From Hyposmocoma kahamanoa (lineage: Eukaryota; Arthropoda; Insecta; Lepidoptera; Cosmopterigidae): a DNA stretch of 64,000 nt. The notes under the pieces were generated by a model. It searched no databases and was not told the origin of the DNA. It worked only from the letters and a program-made list of their open reading frames with translations. The stretch is taken from assembly GCF_003589595.1 (NCBI RefSeq), contig NW_020654051.1, forward strand, positions 9,161,810 to 9,225,809, in the 5' to 3' direction. Below, piece after piece: positions 1 through 12,098 of the stretch. The translations under genes were made by a program, and so were the position numbers. How positions within the stretch are numbered: position 1 is the first letter of the stretch; each line of letters starts with the position of its first letter.

Positions 1-1474
1 ATTCAAAAACACAAGACTATCACAAAAATCACTATCATTATAACCACAAAACGTAGACACAAATGATAAATAGTTGCCAGCCAAAGCTCTGCTATGAGGT
101 TCAAATATGACACGTAAAATTATCCACTACAAAATGAACTATGACAGATGACTTTTCGTTTTAAAAAGGGGATTACAAGCAAAACCACATTAAAATTTTC
201 TAGTCACTTACTACATATCCTTATACACAAATTTTAATGAAACTTCTAGTAACTGAACGCTGACAGAAAATTGTATAAAGTACTGTGAAACAAAAGTAAA
301 AAATATTAATTTTTTTGAATTTCAAATAATATAAAAATAATAAGGACCTTCAAATTTCTCGTTTAACTTTAACATTGTTTGCAAACTTTGTAAAGGTAAT
401 GTTAAATGTTAAAGGCGCAAGCTTAAATTAAAAAATAATATAAAGCATCAGTGCCATTGCCTTTTTTTGATTTAGAAACGTAGTTTTAAATGTCTGTTTC
501 TCTGTTTTTTAACATATTATATAATCATAAGGTCCATTATATTTTATTTCATTTTAAATTCGAGACTTAAATGTGACAAAAACATATATTATTTATCTCG
601 AAAGAGATATGGACACGCCAAGTAGGAAAATAATTGGTTGGTGAAAATAATGACCGTTATATGCCAGAAAATGGGATTTCCTATAGAACTATTTATAAAC
701 TAATTGATTTCGTCATTAGCTAACCAACCAGAGGGCAACTTTCATTGGTCCTGTAGGGTTATTGGCGATCGCTTTTGTAAACATATGCTCACGAACGTTG
801 GTAAATGTGCGCAATTGTATATCTCTATGGTTACATTGAACCTTTTAACAAAGGAACAAAGATCAAAATTGAATATAAGTGTTCTAGTTTTGTATCGCAT
901 CACGTTGTAATGTGAATGAAGCATACTAGTAACTGAAATTGAGCAGTCTATTAATTCAAATGTAGTATGAACGAATGATGTTCAACATTCTGATGACTGA
1001 TATTTGAATAGCGTTCAAATATTTGAATATGAATGGATAGTAAGTGACAATTTTGATCACAGCAATGTGTCGTAAATTCGTAAACCTCTATTGGTGTGAA
1101 CTTTTAAAAACAGAATTACTTGAAGTAATTATGACAATATATGATGGTACCTTTATTTTGTAAGTAAAAAGGGGTCCACAAATTATATTTTAAGCTTTAA
1201 TTGCCCGATATTGCGCTTGAAGAGTATAAAAGGGATTTCGGGTAAAAACGAAGAGACTTTCAATTTAGCTTGTTTTATAACAACAGGAAAACAAAATTGT
1301 ACAAAAGAAATGCTAGAACTAAGCATAATCATAATTGAATACATACATTTGTTACATTATATAGTATGTTTATTATCAGAAATCACGTTTGCGTAGTATA
1401 CTTTGGGAAAAAAGACGTGAAAGTCAATTGTATCAAAAAATTATGAGTGTCTAAGTAGATAAGTTGTTTTAGTG
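1..1474. other. Unassigned AT-rich stretch
   Basis: No repeat, TIR or coding signal recognised. Frames at 704-910 and 1211-1396 have no family resemblance. Confidence 0.6.
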
Positions 1475-1765
1475 AAGAAAGAGCCCGTTTGTCCCGCTGC
1501 TGGAAGAGTCCAGCCAGATCGAGATCGATCTTGGGCAACATCTGGTTGGTCCTTTAAAAAAGAATCCAAGTGATCCCGCCAAAGCCGGTGTAGTATTCTG
1601 CGTCTCGTTTTTGAGTTGCGGGACTCCCACTCTGTAGTTATCCTGGTCCACAATTCGGTCGGCATTCGGCAGACCTGACCAACCCAGTCCCACTTCAACA
1701 TGGCCGCCTTCTGAGCTACATCGACAATTTGAGTTTGTGAGCGCAGCGTAGTGTTCCTGCCACGA
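1475..1765 (-). mobile_element. RTE-like LINE, C-terminal coding fragment
   Basis: The minus-strand frame reads TLRSQTQIVDVAQKAAMLKW, GQVCRM, then a basic stretch and LWRDHLDSFLKDQPDVAQDR. This matches the post-RT tail common to lepidopteran RTE-type LINEs (...KIVDVGHKAAQLKW...GHVCRM...RWRDDLDAF...W), which normally ends near the codons for FAQQWD. Here the end is shifted in frame, and no RT or endonuclease remains. Confidence 0.75.
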
Positions 1766-2139
1766 TCACCAAATTTTGAACAGAGTAAAGACCCCACTGA
1801 CCTATTTGTAACACCAGAGAAAACACCTACTATGCTTTAGTATCATACCCGGATCAGAGCGGAACGAAGACTGATAGAACTAAAGGCTGGAATCAGACTG
1901 CAATTACATATTATCTGTGCCTAAAAGTACCCTGGCCAACAAAATATATAAATTAACACTTAAGTTACTTAAACATAGATAGATAAGTGGAACTAAGAAT
2001 AGTCAATAACGATGGAGCTGGCATTGTCGCTAAGCGATAAAAGCTCTGGTTAAATAAAAGATTAAAATTTAAAAAAAATAGAAAAATTTTACACCCAGTA
2101 TGCTGCACTCCATAGCTCTATTTATTAGGTTAAATAAAA

Positions 2140-2335
2140 TTTTCAAGCAATCCAATAAAAACACATTTATTTATCCAATAAACACATAAACCATAATATA
2201 ACCGAATCATAAGACAATAACACAATAATTTGGAAAATAAGAACGAAGACTCAGCATTGCTGATTTTTAATCTTCTATACCTATATTCTCTAGTCTATAC
2301 CTATATTAGCTATTCGCTTGCTGCACGAGACCGGC
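2140..2335 (+). repeat. Interspersed repeat family E1, copy 1
   Basis: tttatttatccaataaacac, ataaaccataatataac, gaagactcagcattgctgat and agctattcgcttgctgcac occur in the same order, inverted, at 56818-57010. Confidence 0.6.
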
Positions 2336-2903
2336 ATGAATTCAAAAATTCTAAATTTATTTATTTAGTGTTGCTATGGATTTTAACCAATTGATCTACT
2401 CAAACTTTTATTATTCACCAATAGTGGCTTCTTAGGTAAACGTAGTTATAATAATAAATTTTGGCTTTTACGTTTTTCTTCTTCGAAATAAATGCCTAGC
2501 CACTTGCCAAAAAAACACAATTATCGTAACTGTTGATTTATGCAGAAAATGCTGAGAAAAACTTGTACCCCTCGGGTCTGTTAATCAAATCTGAATGCCA
2601 CGGTAATAGAGCCTCTTTTATAACAATATTGACATTTCAATCGGAACATAAAAACTGAAACAACACATCTTAATTGACGAACCGTTTATTATTTCTTTTT
2701 AATTGTTAGGAGAATTTATGTTGGCGGAAAAGGACACTTAGCTACGGACATCATCTGACTGTCGGTAATGCTAATCAGACGTTAATGTATGGACTGGTAC
2801 AAAAGTCCGTTTGATCCCTTCACAATTAAATGTGATATGAATGGTTTGGCTTTCCTTACAAATATATGAAAATTATGAGTATATTGACAGCGAATAGAAG
2901 TTT

Positions 2904-3148
2904 AGTAGCATTAGAGCTCCTTGTGAAAGAGTTCGTCCAGGGAAGTACGACCACCTTACCTACTTCTACCGCCAAGAAATTACAGGCACATGGGGCTTGT
3001 CAATTTATGTCTTAGGGGGACGGGTGTAGTGGCAATGCCCCTTAGGTCCTTGTGGTTTAAAACTCTGAGTGGCACTATAACTGCACATAGCAGTTAGGCG
3101 TGTCGCTTAACACCAGGCGCACGACTTGTTCGTCCCGTCACTTGGAAT
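2904..3148 (+). mobile_element. SINE-A copy 1
   Basis: SINE-A is the window's main interspersed family, about 280 bp. It starts tagtagcagtagagctcctt and gtgaaagagttcgtccaggg, has gcattactgcgttccggttt mid-way and acaggcacatgggacttgtc, and ends cgtcccgtcacttggtat plus a short A-rich tail. This copy has both ends but lacks about 40 bp in the middle. Confidence 0.85.
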
Positions 3149-3244
3149 GATAAAAAGAAGCATGTCGTATAACTCTAACGGCTGAAAGAACAATTCTACG
3201 ATATCCCACTCAATGGGTCAGTCAATTTTTTCCTTTTATTGAGG

Positions 3245-3600
3245 AGTTGAAGCTACAAAATCTCGAGCACTGCATAAACGTGGCCTACTTGTCGGTTTTC
3301 TATCGAATACATTTAGGAGACTGGGCGCAAGAACTTTTCAATTTGTGTTTCTTCCTTCATCAAACCTTCACCGCTCCTCCTTGGGTCGGCTAAGAAGTTT
3401 GGAGCACTCCATAATTTGCCGTTGATATACCACCCACTCGCACGAAACGCTTTATTTCTTCCTCCCTAATGCGTACTGCTAAGGAATGGTATACGTTACC
3501 GTTGATCTGTGTTTCCTGAAAGGTACAATTTAGGGCCATTCAAGGTTAGAGTAAACAGGCATTTTTAGATGAACGCGTCACAACCATCGTCGGTCACATC
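3245..3600 (+). mobile_element. LINE family F-like C-terminal fragment
   Basis: Directly after a SINE-A copy. Frameshifted translation gives NVAYLSVFYRIHLGDWAQEL, VDIPPTRTKRF, RTAKEWYTLP and RVNRHFL, colinear with the C-terminus of the family F element at 28.25-28.6 kb but more diverged. A related family rather than the same one is possible. Confidence 0.6.
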
Positions 3601-5764
3601 ATTACTCAAAATTAGATGAGATTGTAACTTTATCTATTACATATAAAAAAATGCCTCTCATTGCTTGGGGACTGAAATGATTTTTTTTTTCATTACTGCT
3701 TACGAGTGATAAATGAACGTACGTATCAAATTTCATAGCAATAAACCCGCCGAGTAACCTACGGATAGACATAATGATATTATATGGTATGCTCATATAA
3801 ATCCAAGTATACTCATTAGATGTTTGAATATTTTAACTTATCGAATTCTTATGTTTTCGCAATTGTTACACATAGGCATCGAGTATTACAACCAGGAATA
3901 GAAACGAAATGTTATTTAATTTGTTTGAAAACTATTCTGCCATATCATTACTGTGACAACTGTACTCCGATTGGCCAGCCCGAATTCCAAACAATTGACG
4001 ATTGTCATCAGTGGGTGTTGTCAATTGTTTCACTTCAAATCGACCAGTTAACTTGAGCTTTGCTATAATGGACAAAAATTTACATATTTAATTACCAGTG
4101 AAATTTGATTCCGTTTGTTTTGTAATTAGATGTTTTACAAAATATTTTTGGAATATACGGAGACGTACACACAGGTCAGTTGTTGGCGCTGTCTATATTT
4201 CAGTGCAAACGAGAGTTGATATTTATAAGTGATGTATCACTGATAAGTTACCAGGAATGTATGGCCCTTATTTCGTCTCTATTTCTGGTTATATATGTCG
4301 ATGCACATAGGAAATGAAACTAGGTTTTTGGATCTAAATCGCTTCTTTTCAAACAAAAACGTTTCGGGCCCTTTACAGGTTCCATGGTCACGGGTTTGAT
4401 CGATAAAACGCATATACGTCAATTATATCCGAAAAAATAGTTCCATTTCCGATATTTCAACTTATTTAAGGAAGACCGCATGAGCAAGTAATCTAACTGA
4501 TATAAGTAGTAATAAACTTAATAAATAGTTCCTATAATTTGATATTATTTACTTTCTTTTACGAATAATAAACACCAAGCTTAAAACTTAGTACTACGTC
4601 GTATAAGTTAGCTGAGAAGAGACATTTTAGGAAACTGAATGGGGTTTACTACATCGATAAGAGCTCAGCTCTAAACTTTATGATCATAATGACGATTTAC
4701 CTTCTATTGCTTATAAAATGCTCCCACTCTTATCAATCGTAAATTTTTACATAAGAGAATGTAGGTAATGCCCTGATACTATATTTGAAAGTATTGCCAG
4801 CAACATCAACGTGCGTAACCTGATCTATAGTACAATAAGTGCATTCCTATCTACAAATATTTCCGATTGTAAACTGAAACCAATAAAATACTCCAAACAA
4901 TCGCATCTAATATCATATTCTGAACCTTTTAAAATAGAAAATCAAGTCTTTCAGTTCCACAGAAGCATCTTTCAATCAATACGAATTGAGACGTCTGGAA
5001 TCTCAGACGGCTCCGAACAGAAATAACTTTAACCTATTGTATCGGCCGACGTGTGTGTAAATGTAAACTAAATTACACATGTACGTAGTATCTAACCTAC
5101 TACGAATCGGAATGGCTTGCTTTGATCTATAGTCCTGTAAGACACAAAACTACGCCGTTAGAATGCTTAATTTTGCTTCAGATTTTGTACCCAAACATCA
5201 CTTCTGTATATGACATTCATATTTCGGAGTTCAGAAACAAATCAATTGTAAATAAATCTCGTTTTATGCAGTATCACACATTTTCATTAACGTGATTAAA
5301 ATATAGGATTCGGAAACGGCCGCAAACTGCAAACAGCTAACAGAAAACCCACAGCTACAGTGTCAGTCCTCTAGGTAATACTGACGATTTCTATGAAACT
5401 GCATGAACAATTAGAAGAATGACAAGTTTAGCCGATATGAAACCAGTGTCGCCTATGATCTGCTGCTGTCTACGATATGCGTTCTTAAGCAATATTCAGA
5501 ACACACTATTTCATATATTAAATAGGCAATTAAACTACTCATGGTAATGGGATTGTACAAATGTCATTTACTGTTAATTCTATTGTCATATACATTGTCT
5601 TTTTTGATAAAGTAAGGCCCATTCACACTATCCTGTATTTTAATTAATATTTGAGTCCACGGATCACTAGTGATTTAAAAAAAATCATCTTTCTTAAATA
5701 TACGTTTAAGGAAAGTATCGTTCTAAGTAAAGACAATTCCTGAGCCAGTGTGCTGTAGCACGTT
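3601..5764. other. Mostly unassigned stretch
   Basis: Only the Penelope-arm remnant at 4309-4452 was recognised. A 71-codon frame at 4811-5026 shows no domain. Confidence 0.55.
4309..4452. mobile_element. Penelope-arm remnant, head-to-head
   Basis: Starts ggaaatgaaactaggttttt and contains gtttcgggccctttacaggt. It ends in an inverted copy of its own start (tatccgaaaaaatagttcca tttcc), so two arm ends face each other with a single hairpin core between them. Confidence 0.65.
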
Positions 5765-5855
5765 ATGTCATCATCACCATCAGCAACATCATCATCTTCA
5801 ACATACAGCCGTCCACTGCTGAACATAGGCCTCCCAAAAGAGCACCACAACGTTA
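5765..5855 (-). mobile_element. RTE-like LINE 3' end
   Basis: On the minus strand, GAGGCCTATGTTCAGCAGTG followed by GACGGCTGTATG and a (GATGAT)-type run. This is the characteristic 3' terminus of lepidopteran RTE copies. The 68-codon frame across it (5644-5850) is debris of the element. Confidence 0.65.
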
Positions 5856-5989
5856 TGTATCTCAGTAGAAATGCTATTCTTCGATAGAATTAATTTATTA
5901 ACCGGCTTTGCCCAGGAATGCTCTATGACGTCACTCGCAGCTAGCCAAGATCAGAGAACGACCAGATAATATACGAATTCCATTACACC

Positions 5990-6238
5990 GTCACAAACCA
6001 CACTGACTCATATTCAGTGCCACAAATGACTACTTTGTAGTAGTTATATTTTGCTTATTGCCTTTTGTCTATTTTGTTTACTTTATGTTGTTTCTTTTCT
6101 TTTTTTGCATTTTTAATTTTGGTGTTTGATTTTGGTTTTAAATTTTTCCTATTTTGTTTTGTTTGTCTAAGTATTATTAATCTCTTGTTTGTATCTATGT
6201 ATGTGACGTTGCAATAAATGTCTATTCTAATCTAAATC
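5990..6238 (+). mobile_element. Probable LINE 3' UTR with TCTAAT-type tail
   Basis: T-rich stretch ending GTTGCAATAAATGTCTATTC followed by TAATCTAAATC: an AATAAA signal and short-repeat tail like many LINE 3' ends in moths and butterflies. No coding part recognised. Confidence 0.4.
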
Positions 6239-7395
6239 GAAAAAGATAATAAAGGTAGCAATATTATTACATCAATTACAATAGAAAACTTGAGGTTTAA
6301 ACTTGGTTGAAGTCTTTTTTAAATTTTACTGTCTACAATACCATAAGTAACCATGTGGACAAAGATGATACGAGATGTCTTTTCAACCTGCTGTTAAAAA
6401 TATTCTGGTTTAAGTTCGAGAAATACTGAAAACGGATTCGATTCCTTTTTAAACCAAGCCATTTAGAACAAAAATACCATAACAATGCGATTAAGGTATT
6501 TTAAATTATCATAGCATATCAAAGATTGAAATGGAAACAGGATTGCAACTTTTCGAAAGGCATTTGAAATTACGAAAACAAAACGAAGATTTAACAGGCA
6601 CCTTTTTGAAATCGTTCACATTTTATCTCAAAAACATTTCCACCTGTCAGAGAAACGAATGAGAAAACAACGGCTACTTATTTTATCAGTAGGGAAAGTT
6701 ATATATCCAATAAAAACAATTTGTAAGTGCTGGTGCGGTGGGAGACTGGCACGGAGTTGTACAAAATGAAACAATTCAGACGCTGAATAAAATATTAGCA
6801 TTTCACTTTTCACACAATACTTCCAAATTCAGTTTGAAGTTGATTTATTGCTTGTACGCAGTTAGACATTATTCTTACACTAGTCTTATTAAATTCTTTG
6901 TGTTTAAACAAGGATTTAACCAATGTTCGACAAAAAATGAAAGCTACATTTGGACTTTGAATTTTGACTTAACAAACCTTCCTAAATTAAATCTGAATTG
7001 TATACAAAGACGGAATATATGCATAACGATGTAACCCAATACCTACTTGTTGATTGTATAAATTAAAGAATTGAGAGGCTCAATAAAATATTTGCCTTTC
7101 ATTCAGCTTCACAATGTTTCGTAATTCGATTTGATTTATTGCTTTTATGCCAATATTGTGCGGTTTTTAAAATTAACTAGCAAGAGATACTGGCGTGATT
7201 AACATTCAGCAGGGCTGAAAAGGCCGTATTGGCAGAATCATAATATGATTAATTGACAAGAATTGTCTTGTATTATGGATTTTGAAACAAAACAAAAAAC
7301 CAATTCATCTATTTGACATTGATCTATATCTAAATCTGAAATCTAAAAACTGGCAACGGAAAAAAATTGAATTTGAGCTGAGGTAGTATCGACTA
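6239..7395. other. Unassigned stretch before the TTA-flanked MITE
   Basis: AT-rich. The frame at 6738-7034 (98 codons) lacks any recognisable motif, and the antisense strand is partly open too. Confidence 0.5.
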
Positions 7396-7501
7396 TTAGG
7401 GTCGTATTCTAGAACTCTACTCAATACTCAAGTCAGAACTTAAGTATTGCAGTGAGCACTGAAAATCATACTCAAGTCCTTGTCATTAGGGTCGTATTTC
7501 C

Positions 7502-7601
7502 NNNNNNNNNNNNNNNNNNNNNNNNNNNNNNNNNNNNNNNNNNNNNNNNNNNNNNNNNNNNNNNNNNNNNNNNNNNNNNNNNNNNNNNNNNNNNNNNNNN
7601 N
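7502..7601. other. Assembly gap (100 N)
   Basis: Exactly 100 Ns, the usual placeholder for a gap of unknown size. It falls inside a TIR element next to GC-rich hairpin sequence. Confidence 0.99.
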
Positions 7602-7784
7602 ACGGGGGGGAAATCTTTATGGATACCCCTGAGCCCAGGGAGACTCAGGGGTTATGTGGGGACTCTCCCTCCAGACTGGAGGGCCTACCCCACTAAAACC
7701 CCCCCGGGTTTCCCTCTCGCCGGTTGAGTCGGCGCCGTGGGATCAGTGAGCATTCACCACGACGCCGCCCGGAAGTCTGCTCAA
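7602..7784. other. GC-rich hairpin-bearing segment beside the gap
   Basis: Strongly GC-rich compared with its surroundings. It contains CCCCTGAG/CTCAGGGG (7626-7633/7644-7651), CCCTCCAG/CTGGAGGG (7667-7674/7676-7683) and a GGCGCCGTGG stem further on. Probably part of another element whose rest is lost in the gap; not identified. Confidence 0.4.
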
Positions 7785-7858
7785 ATCCTGACTTGAGCAT
7801 TGAGTAGAGTTCTGGAATACGGCCCTTAAAGTCTTTTAATAATATCATAGATCCCTTA

Positions 7859-7894
7859 TGTTTATTTTATTTTATTTTATTTTATTTTATTTGG
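7859..7894. repeat. (TTTTA)n microsatellite, LINE 3' tail
   Basis: About seven units of TTTTA, which on the minus strand form the 3' terminus of the retrotransposon at 7.9-9.6 kb. Confidence 0.9.
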
Positions 7895-9575
7895 TACAAC
7901 AACAGACATTAGATCACAAACAATACTTATTAACAAGAAAAAACACATAACACTTTAAATCTAATATCCAATAATAGTTATACACAACTTTCCTAAATAT
8001 TTATATTTTTAACAAACAGGTATAATATTCATAGGTATAATATACATACAATATATATTTATTTATATAGTTATATTTATGTATTTATATTTATATTTCA
8101 AGCAAATACTATTTCAACAAATATTAAAAGCAGTGCCAAATGAACATAAACACTAATTTCTGTTACAACTTGAATACATTGCAGCTTTGAATGACATAAT
8201 ACTATTTGAAAATATGTCATGGCGGGAACATAAGTCATTGTATAATCGACATATTCTATATAACGGCCCATTTTGTGAAACGTTGTTCCTCATAGGTGGC
8301 AAGCTAAACAACTGTGGAATACGCACAGACCGAGTTGGCACCCTAAATTTTAGATGTTCAATCAGCTGAGAATCCATGGTAGAGTTTACAATTCTGTGCA
8401 GAGTGCATAAGTCGGAGACCCGTCTGCGATCTTCAAGACTCATCATCTTAAACCTACACAATCGTTCAGAGTAATTGGGCAGCTTACGCCGAAGTCCGTA
8501 TTTTGAACTGAGACATCTTGCAAATCTACGTTGTATAGACTCTATTCTATCAACATGGATATCATATATAGGGTACCAGATAGGCGAGCAGTATTCCAGG
8601 ATACTTCTAACCAAGGCATTGTACAATATTATTAAAGAGGTGGCATTACGAAATGGCTTAGTATTACGTAGGAGAAAAGATAATAAACGATTTGCATTAT
8701 TGCATATATGGTCGTAATGGGGTCTAAAAGAAAGAACCGAATCAAACATGACGCCCAAGTCGCGCACAATGTTCACACGATCCAACACACCACCGCCAAC
8801 ACCGTAAGCATAATTTAATGGCTTCTTGTTTTTGGTGAAAGTGATAACTTGGCATTTCTTCGCATTAAGGGCCATGTAGTTATGATTACACCAATTTTCA
8901 ATTGTGTCAAGATTGGACTGCAGAGTCAAACAATCATTCATATCGTAAATACGGTGAAAAATCTTAACGTCGTCTGCGTATGCCAAACATTCACATCGAA
9001 TCAAACCCAAAAGATCATTAACGAAAGTTAAGAATAATAGAGGGCCGAGATTTGATCCTTGAGGTACACCAGACAGTGCAAGAAACGGAACAGACTCAAA
9101 TCCACTGAGGGCTACTAGTTGAGAGCGATTCATAAGGTACGACGAGATCCAGCGATGGAGACTTCCGTGAACACCAAGATGATCCAACTTTGACAGTAGT
9201 ACCATATGATTGACACGGTCAAAAGCTTTAGAGAAATGTAAGTAAATAGCGTCAACCTGGCACTTATCATTAAATGCGTCACAAAGGTAAGTTACGTAAG
9301 AAAGTAAATTTGAACATGTCGAGCGACCAGAAATGAATCTGTGCTGATTTGCTTGAAGTGGCTATAGAGGTGAGTGTACACTAGACTTTCAAATATTTTA
9401 GCAAACCAACTCAATATACACATGGGCCTGTAATTAGTAACATCGGCTCTGTCGCCAGACTTATGAACCGGTGTAATCTTTGCAATCTTCCACAATGAGG
9501 GAAACACACCACTCGACAAGGACATATTATAGATGATTGTTAGCGGTTTGACAAGAACTGAAGCGCAGAGACAAT
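7859..9575 (-). mobile_element. 5'-truncated non-LTR retrotransposon with reverse transcriptase
   Basis: Degenerate reverse transcriptase on the minus strand. From 5' to 3': WKIAKITPVHKSGDRADVTN and CILSWFAKIFESLVY (9370-9570), a frameshift near 9350, then HRFISGRST and FSKAFDRVNH, GVPQGSNLGP, the catalytic AYADD (Tyr-Ala-Asp-Asp codons at 8969-8980), LGVMFDSVLSF and LEYCSPIWYP, ending at a stop at 8153. The main frame from about 9345 to 8153 is uninterrupted for nearly 400 codons, so the copy is fairly young. No endonuclease is present: the 5' end is cut off at about 9575. A 3' UTR of about 260 bp ends in a pentanucleotide tail (TTTTA on the + strand, 7859-7894), typical of non-LTR elements that end in short repeats. 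Jockey/CR1-like, clade unresolved. Confidence 0.87.
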
Positions 9576-9995
9576 TTAAAAAAAAAAATTTTAAGAAAAA
9601 AATTTGCACTGGCTTTCCCCCTATCCTGCAATCTTTTTTAACCTATGAGTAGCAGTGCTATATGCAAACATGTGGAGTCCATACAACACGATTCCTATCG
9701 GCTTACCTTAACCAATTGGTTAATCAGGACATAACGGAGTACACTACCTTAACAATATTATCATTAATTTTTAATCAAATGCCTGAGTTTCACTTACAAA
9801 ACACCTGACTATTTTGTCCGACGACATAAGCTCCCGTGCCAGTGTCCCTTGTAGTCCTATGAAGAATTGCAAGCAAGTAAGGCAAATTATCGCATGGATA
9901 AAGCGTGTGCGTTATTTTTTGCTTTATTTTTTTTATAATGTAAGTGCGCATTTTATGGGATAAGGACAGGACGAATAAGAAAAAGAAGTACGCAT

Positions 9996-10035
9996 TTATT
10001 TGACCTCCATTTCACCTGATGGAAAATGAAATAGA
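9996..10035 (-). mobile_element. Short family F 3' UTR scrap
   Basis: TTGACCTCCATTTCACCTGA plus TGG repeats the 3' UTR block seen at 52226-52250. Nothing else of the element is recognisable around it. Confidence 0.35.
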
Positions 10036-10555
10036 GCTTGCATGTAATATATTAATAATTAGAATGATTTATTGTGATATCGCCGAGACACAGACGTTTA
10101 AAACTATAATACAATACAACAAACATTAACACAGAAAAGTAATTTGCATACAAATGCACAAGTTAAACACAATAATGGGACTTGTTCAGCCTTCAGCTAC
10201 GGACAAAAAATCCGACCTGTAGCGCTAGTTTTCAGACAACCCGATACAATTTAAGCACGGACACGGAACTTTTACTGTATATTTCATCTTTAGGAGTATA
10301 CACTATGTCTCGTTACAGTTAAATTGCTCTCTAAATATAAGAATTATTACAACTAGTATATGGCAGGAATGATAAATATTGCTCGGCTCGAAGCTATTTG
10401 AAGGTAGTGTGTGTGGTTATTAAGTTACGCACAGTCAAAGTTAGCTAAACTTCAAAGCAATCGTTTTGATGATTGCTTTGATATTGCTATGATGTACTTA
10501 GTGGTTTCATATTTACACATTTGCAAATACTACCATGTCCCTTTTCGTAACATCA

Positions 10556-10830
10556 AGCAGCAGTAGAGCTCCTTGTGAAAGAGTTCGTCCAGGGAAGTAC
10601 TGCCACCTTACCTATTTCTGCCGCCTAGCAATATTACCGTGTTCTTGTTTTGAAGGGTAAGAGTGCTGGTGAAATTATAGGCACATGGGACTTGTCAACT
10701 TATGTCTCATGATGACGGGCGCAGTGGTAATGCCCGCAGATCTTTGCGATTTAAAACTTTGAGTGGCACTGCAACTGTTATGGACAGGCGTGTAGCTTAC
10801 CATCAGAGGCACGACCTGTTCATCCCGTCA
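10556..10830 (+). mobile_element. SINE-A copy 2
   Basis: Near full length. The last bases (cacttggtat) are replaced by A-rich sequence. The internal DRRVAYHQ-coding frame is a family artefact, not a gene. Confidence 0.85.
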
Positions 10831-11166
10831 AAATCAAAATTTCGTTTTTTCATTTTCTCGTTAGTCGGGTGTAATGGGGCGCTAAGTACCCGGAATGTGC
10901 TACCAATACCAACTGATCCTTCAGCCAGAGGCCTGCAGTCTCTCGCCAGTGACTCCAAGTAGCTGCGTGTGCACGCAGCGGTCACACCACAATAAACCAC
11001 GTTTGTGCGTGGGCTAAGCCTGGGTATAAGTCGAGGGGATACGCTTGCTCCGACGGGTAAATCTATTTACGGACACCTCCCGCAATGAGCACTAAGCCTG
11101 GCTTGGTGCAGAAGGCAAACTGCGCTGATAAATAATTGGTGTTGGCTAATGCAGCGTGTCAGCAAG

Positions 11167-11535
11167 GCAAGATCAAAGTCAAAGTCAAAGATCATTTATT
11201 CCATAGGTAAAATAAATTTACACTTGAAAACGTCACATATAAGCTACTGCTCGTTCACTACGCTGACTTCCCTGAGAAAAACGAGCAAGAAACTCTAGGG
11301 ATTGCTATTTTCAAATAAACTTAAATGCTATGGAATACACTTTGAATCAAATTTGTGTGGATTCTGGAGTCGTATCATCTTTCCATATATCTTTATCTAA
11401 CATGTAGTCTTCAATTTTGTAATATGATTTTTTAATCAAAATATTTTTAATGTAGTTATTAAACTTAGGAAATGATAATCTTAATATATGCTTCGGAATC
11501 TTATTGTAAAATGCAATGTTGAAGGCCTCGGGCGA
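11167..11535 (-). mobile_element. LINE 3' end, last codons plus (GACTTT)n tail
   Basis: The minus-strand frame (stop at 11347) reads FYNKIPKHILRLSFPKFNNY then KSYYKIEDYMLDKDIWK, the C-terminus seen in several insect non-LTR RT proteins. The 3' UTR ends in a hexamer tail (AAAGTC on the + strand, 11171-11190). 5'-truncated within the last 65 codons. Confidence 0.7.
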
Positions 11536-11682
11536 CAGCAAAGGTCATGAGGAGCTGTCGACCAGAGATTGCATGCGAACTCACCTCCAGTCGTAGCGGC
11601 CTCTTGTTCCGCTATATGTAGGTGAATTATGATAAGCGAGTGCGTCTATGCCTGCGCTACCACTTAAGTAGTCATATGCAAA

Positions 11683-11708
11683 GGACATATTTAAGTGCAA
11701 ATATGTCC
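11683..11708. repeat. 10-bp hairpin
   Basis: GGACATATTT/AAATATGTCC with loop aagtgc, in the interval between the LINE tail at 11.2 kb and SINE-A copy 3. Confidence 0.6.
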
Positions 11709-11830
11709 CGCGCTGCTTGATGACGATGACTGCTTTTGCTTTATAAGACTACAAAAGTAGCTCTAATTCTAAACAATAGCAGTCGTTGTAGCCGAAACCC
11801 GCTAGGATATACACACACCCGAGATTTTTC

Positions 11831-12060
11831 AGTGGCAGTTGAGTTTCTTATGAAAGGGTTCGTTCAGGGAGGTACTGCCACCTTACTAATTAACTACTAT
11901 TGCCACCGTAATGTGAGCATTACTACGTCCGGATTTTAAAGGGTAAGTGCTGGTGAAATTACAGGCACATGTGACTTGTCAACTTATGTCTTAGGGTGAC
12001 GGGCGTAGTAGCAGGGTCACTCAGATCTTTGCGATGCAAAGAGTTCGTCCCATCACTAAG
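11831..12060 (+). mobile_element. SINE-A copy 3
   Basis: Diverged 5' end (agttgagtttcttatgaaag). The segment between gatctttgcgatgcaaa and gttcgtcccatcac is deleted. Confidence 0.8.
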
Positions 12061-12098
12061 TATCATAAAAAATAACTCGCTAAGTATTGTTATATAAC

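Larger units (their letters stand above)
7399..7825. mobile_element. TIR DNA element with TTA target duplication (PIF/Harbinger-like)
   Basis: About 41-bp inverted repeats at 7399-7439 and 7785-7825 begin GGGYCGTATTCYAGAACTC and are flanked by TTA (7396-7398 and 7826-7828). TTA/TWA duplications of 3 bp are the hallmark of PIF/Harbinger. No transposase is visible. A second copy of the TIR start, again preceded by TTA, sits at 7489-7501 and runs into the gap, so a sister copy may be nested here. Confidence 0.65.
9576..11166. other. Unassigned flanks of SINE-A copy 2
   Basis: Apart from the family F scrap at 9996 and the SINE at 10556-10830, the interval 10831-11160 is moderately GC-rich and may hold another retroposon 5' piece that I could not name. 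Confidence 0.4.
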
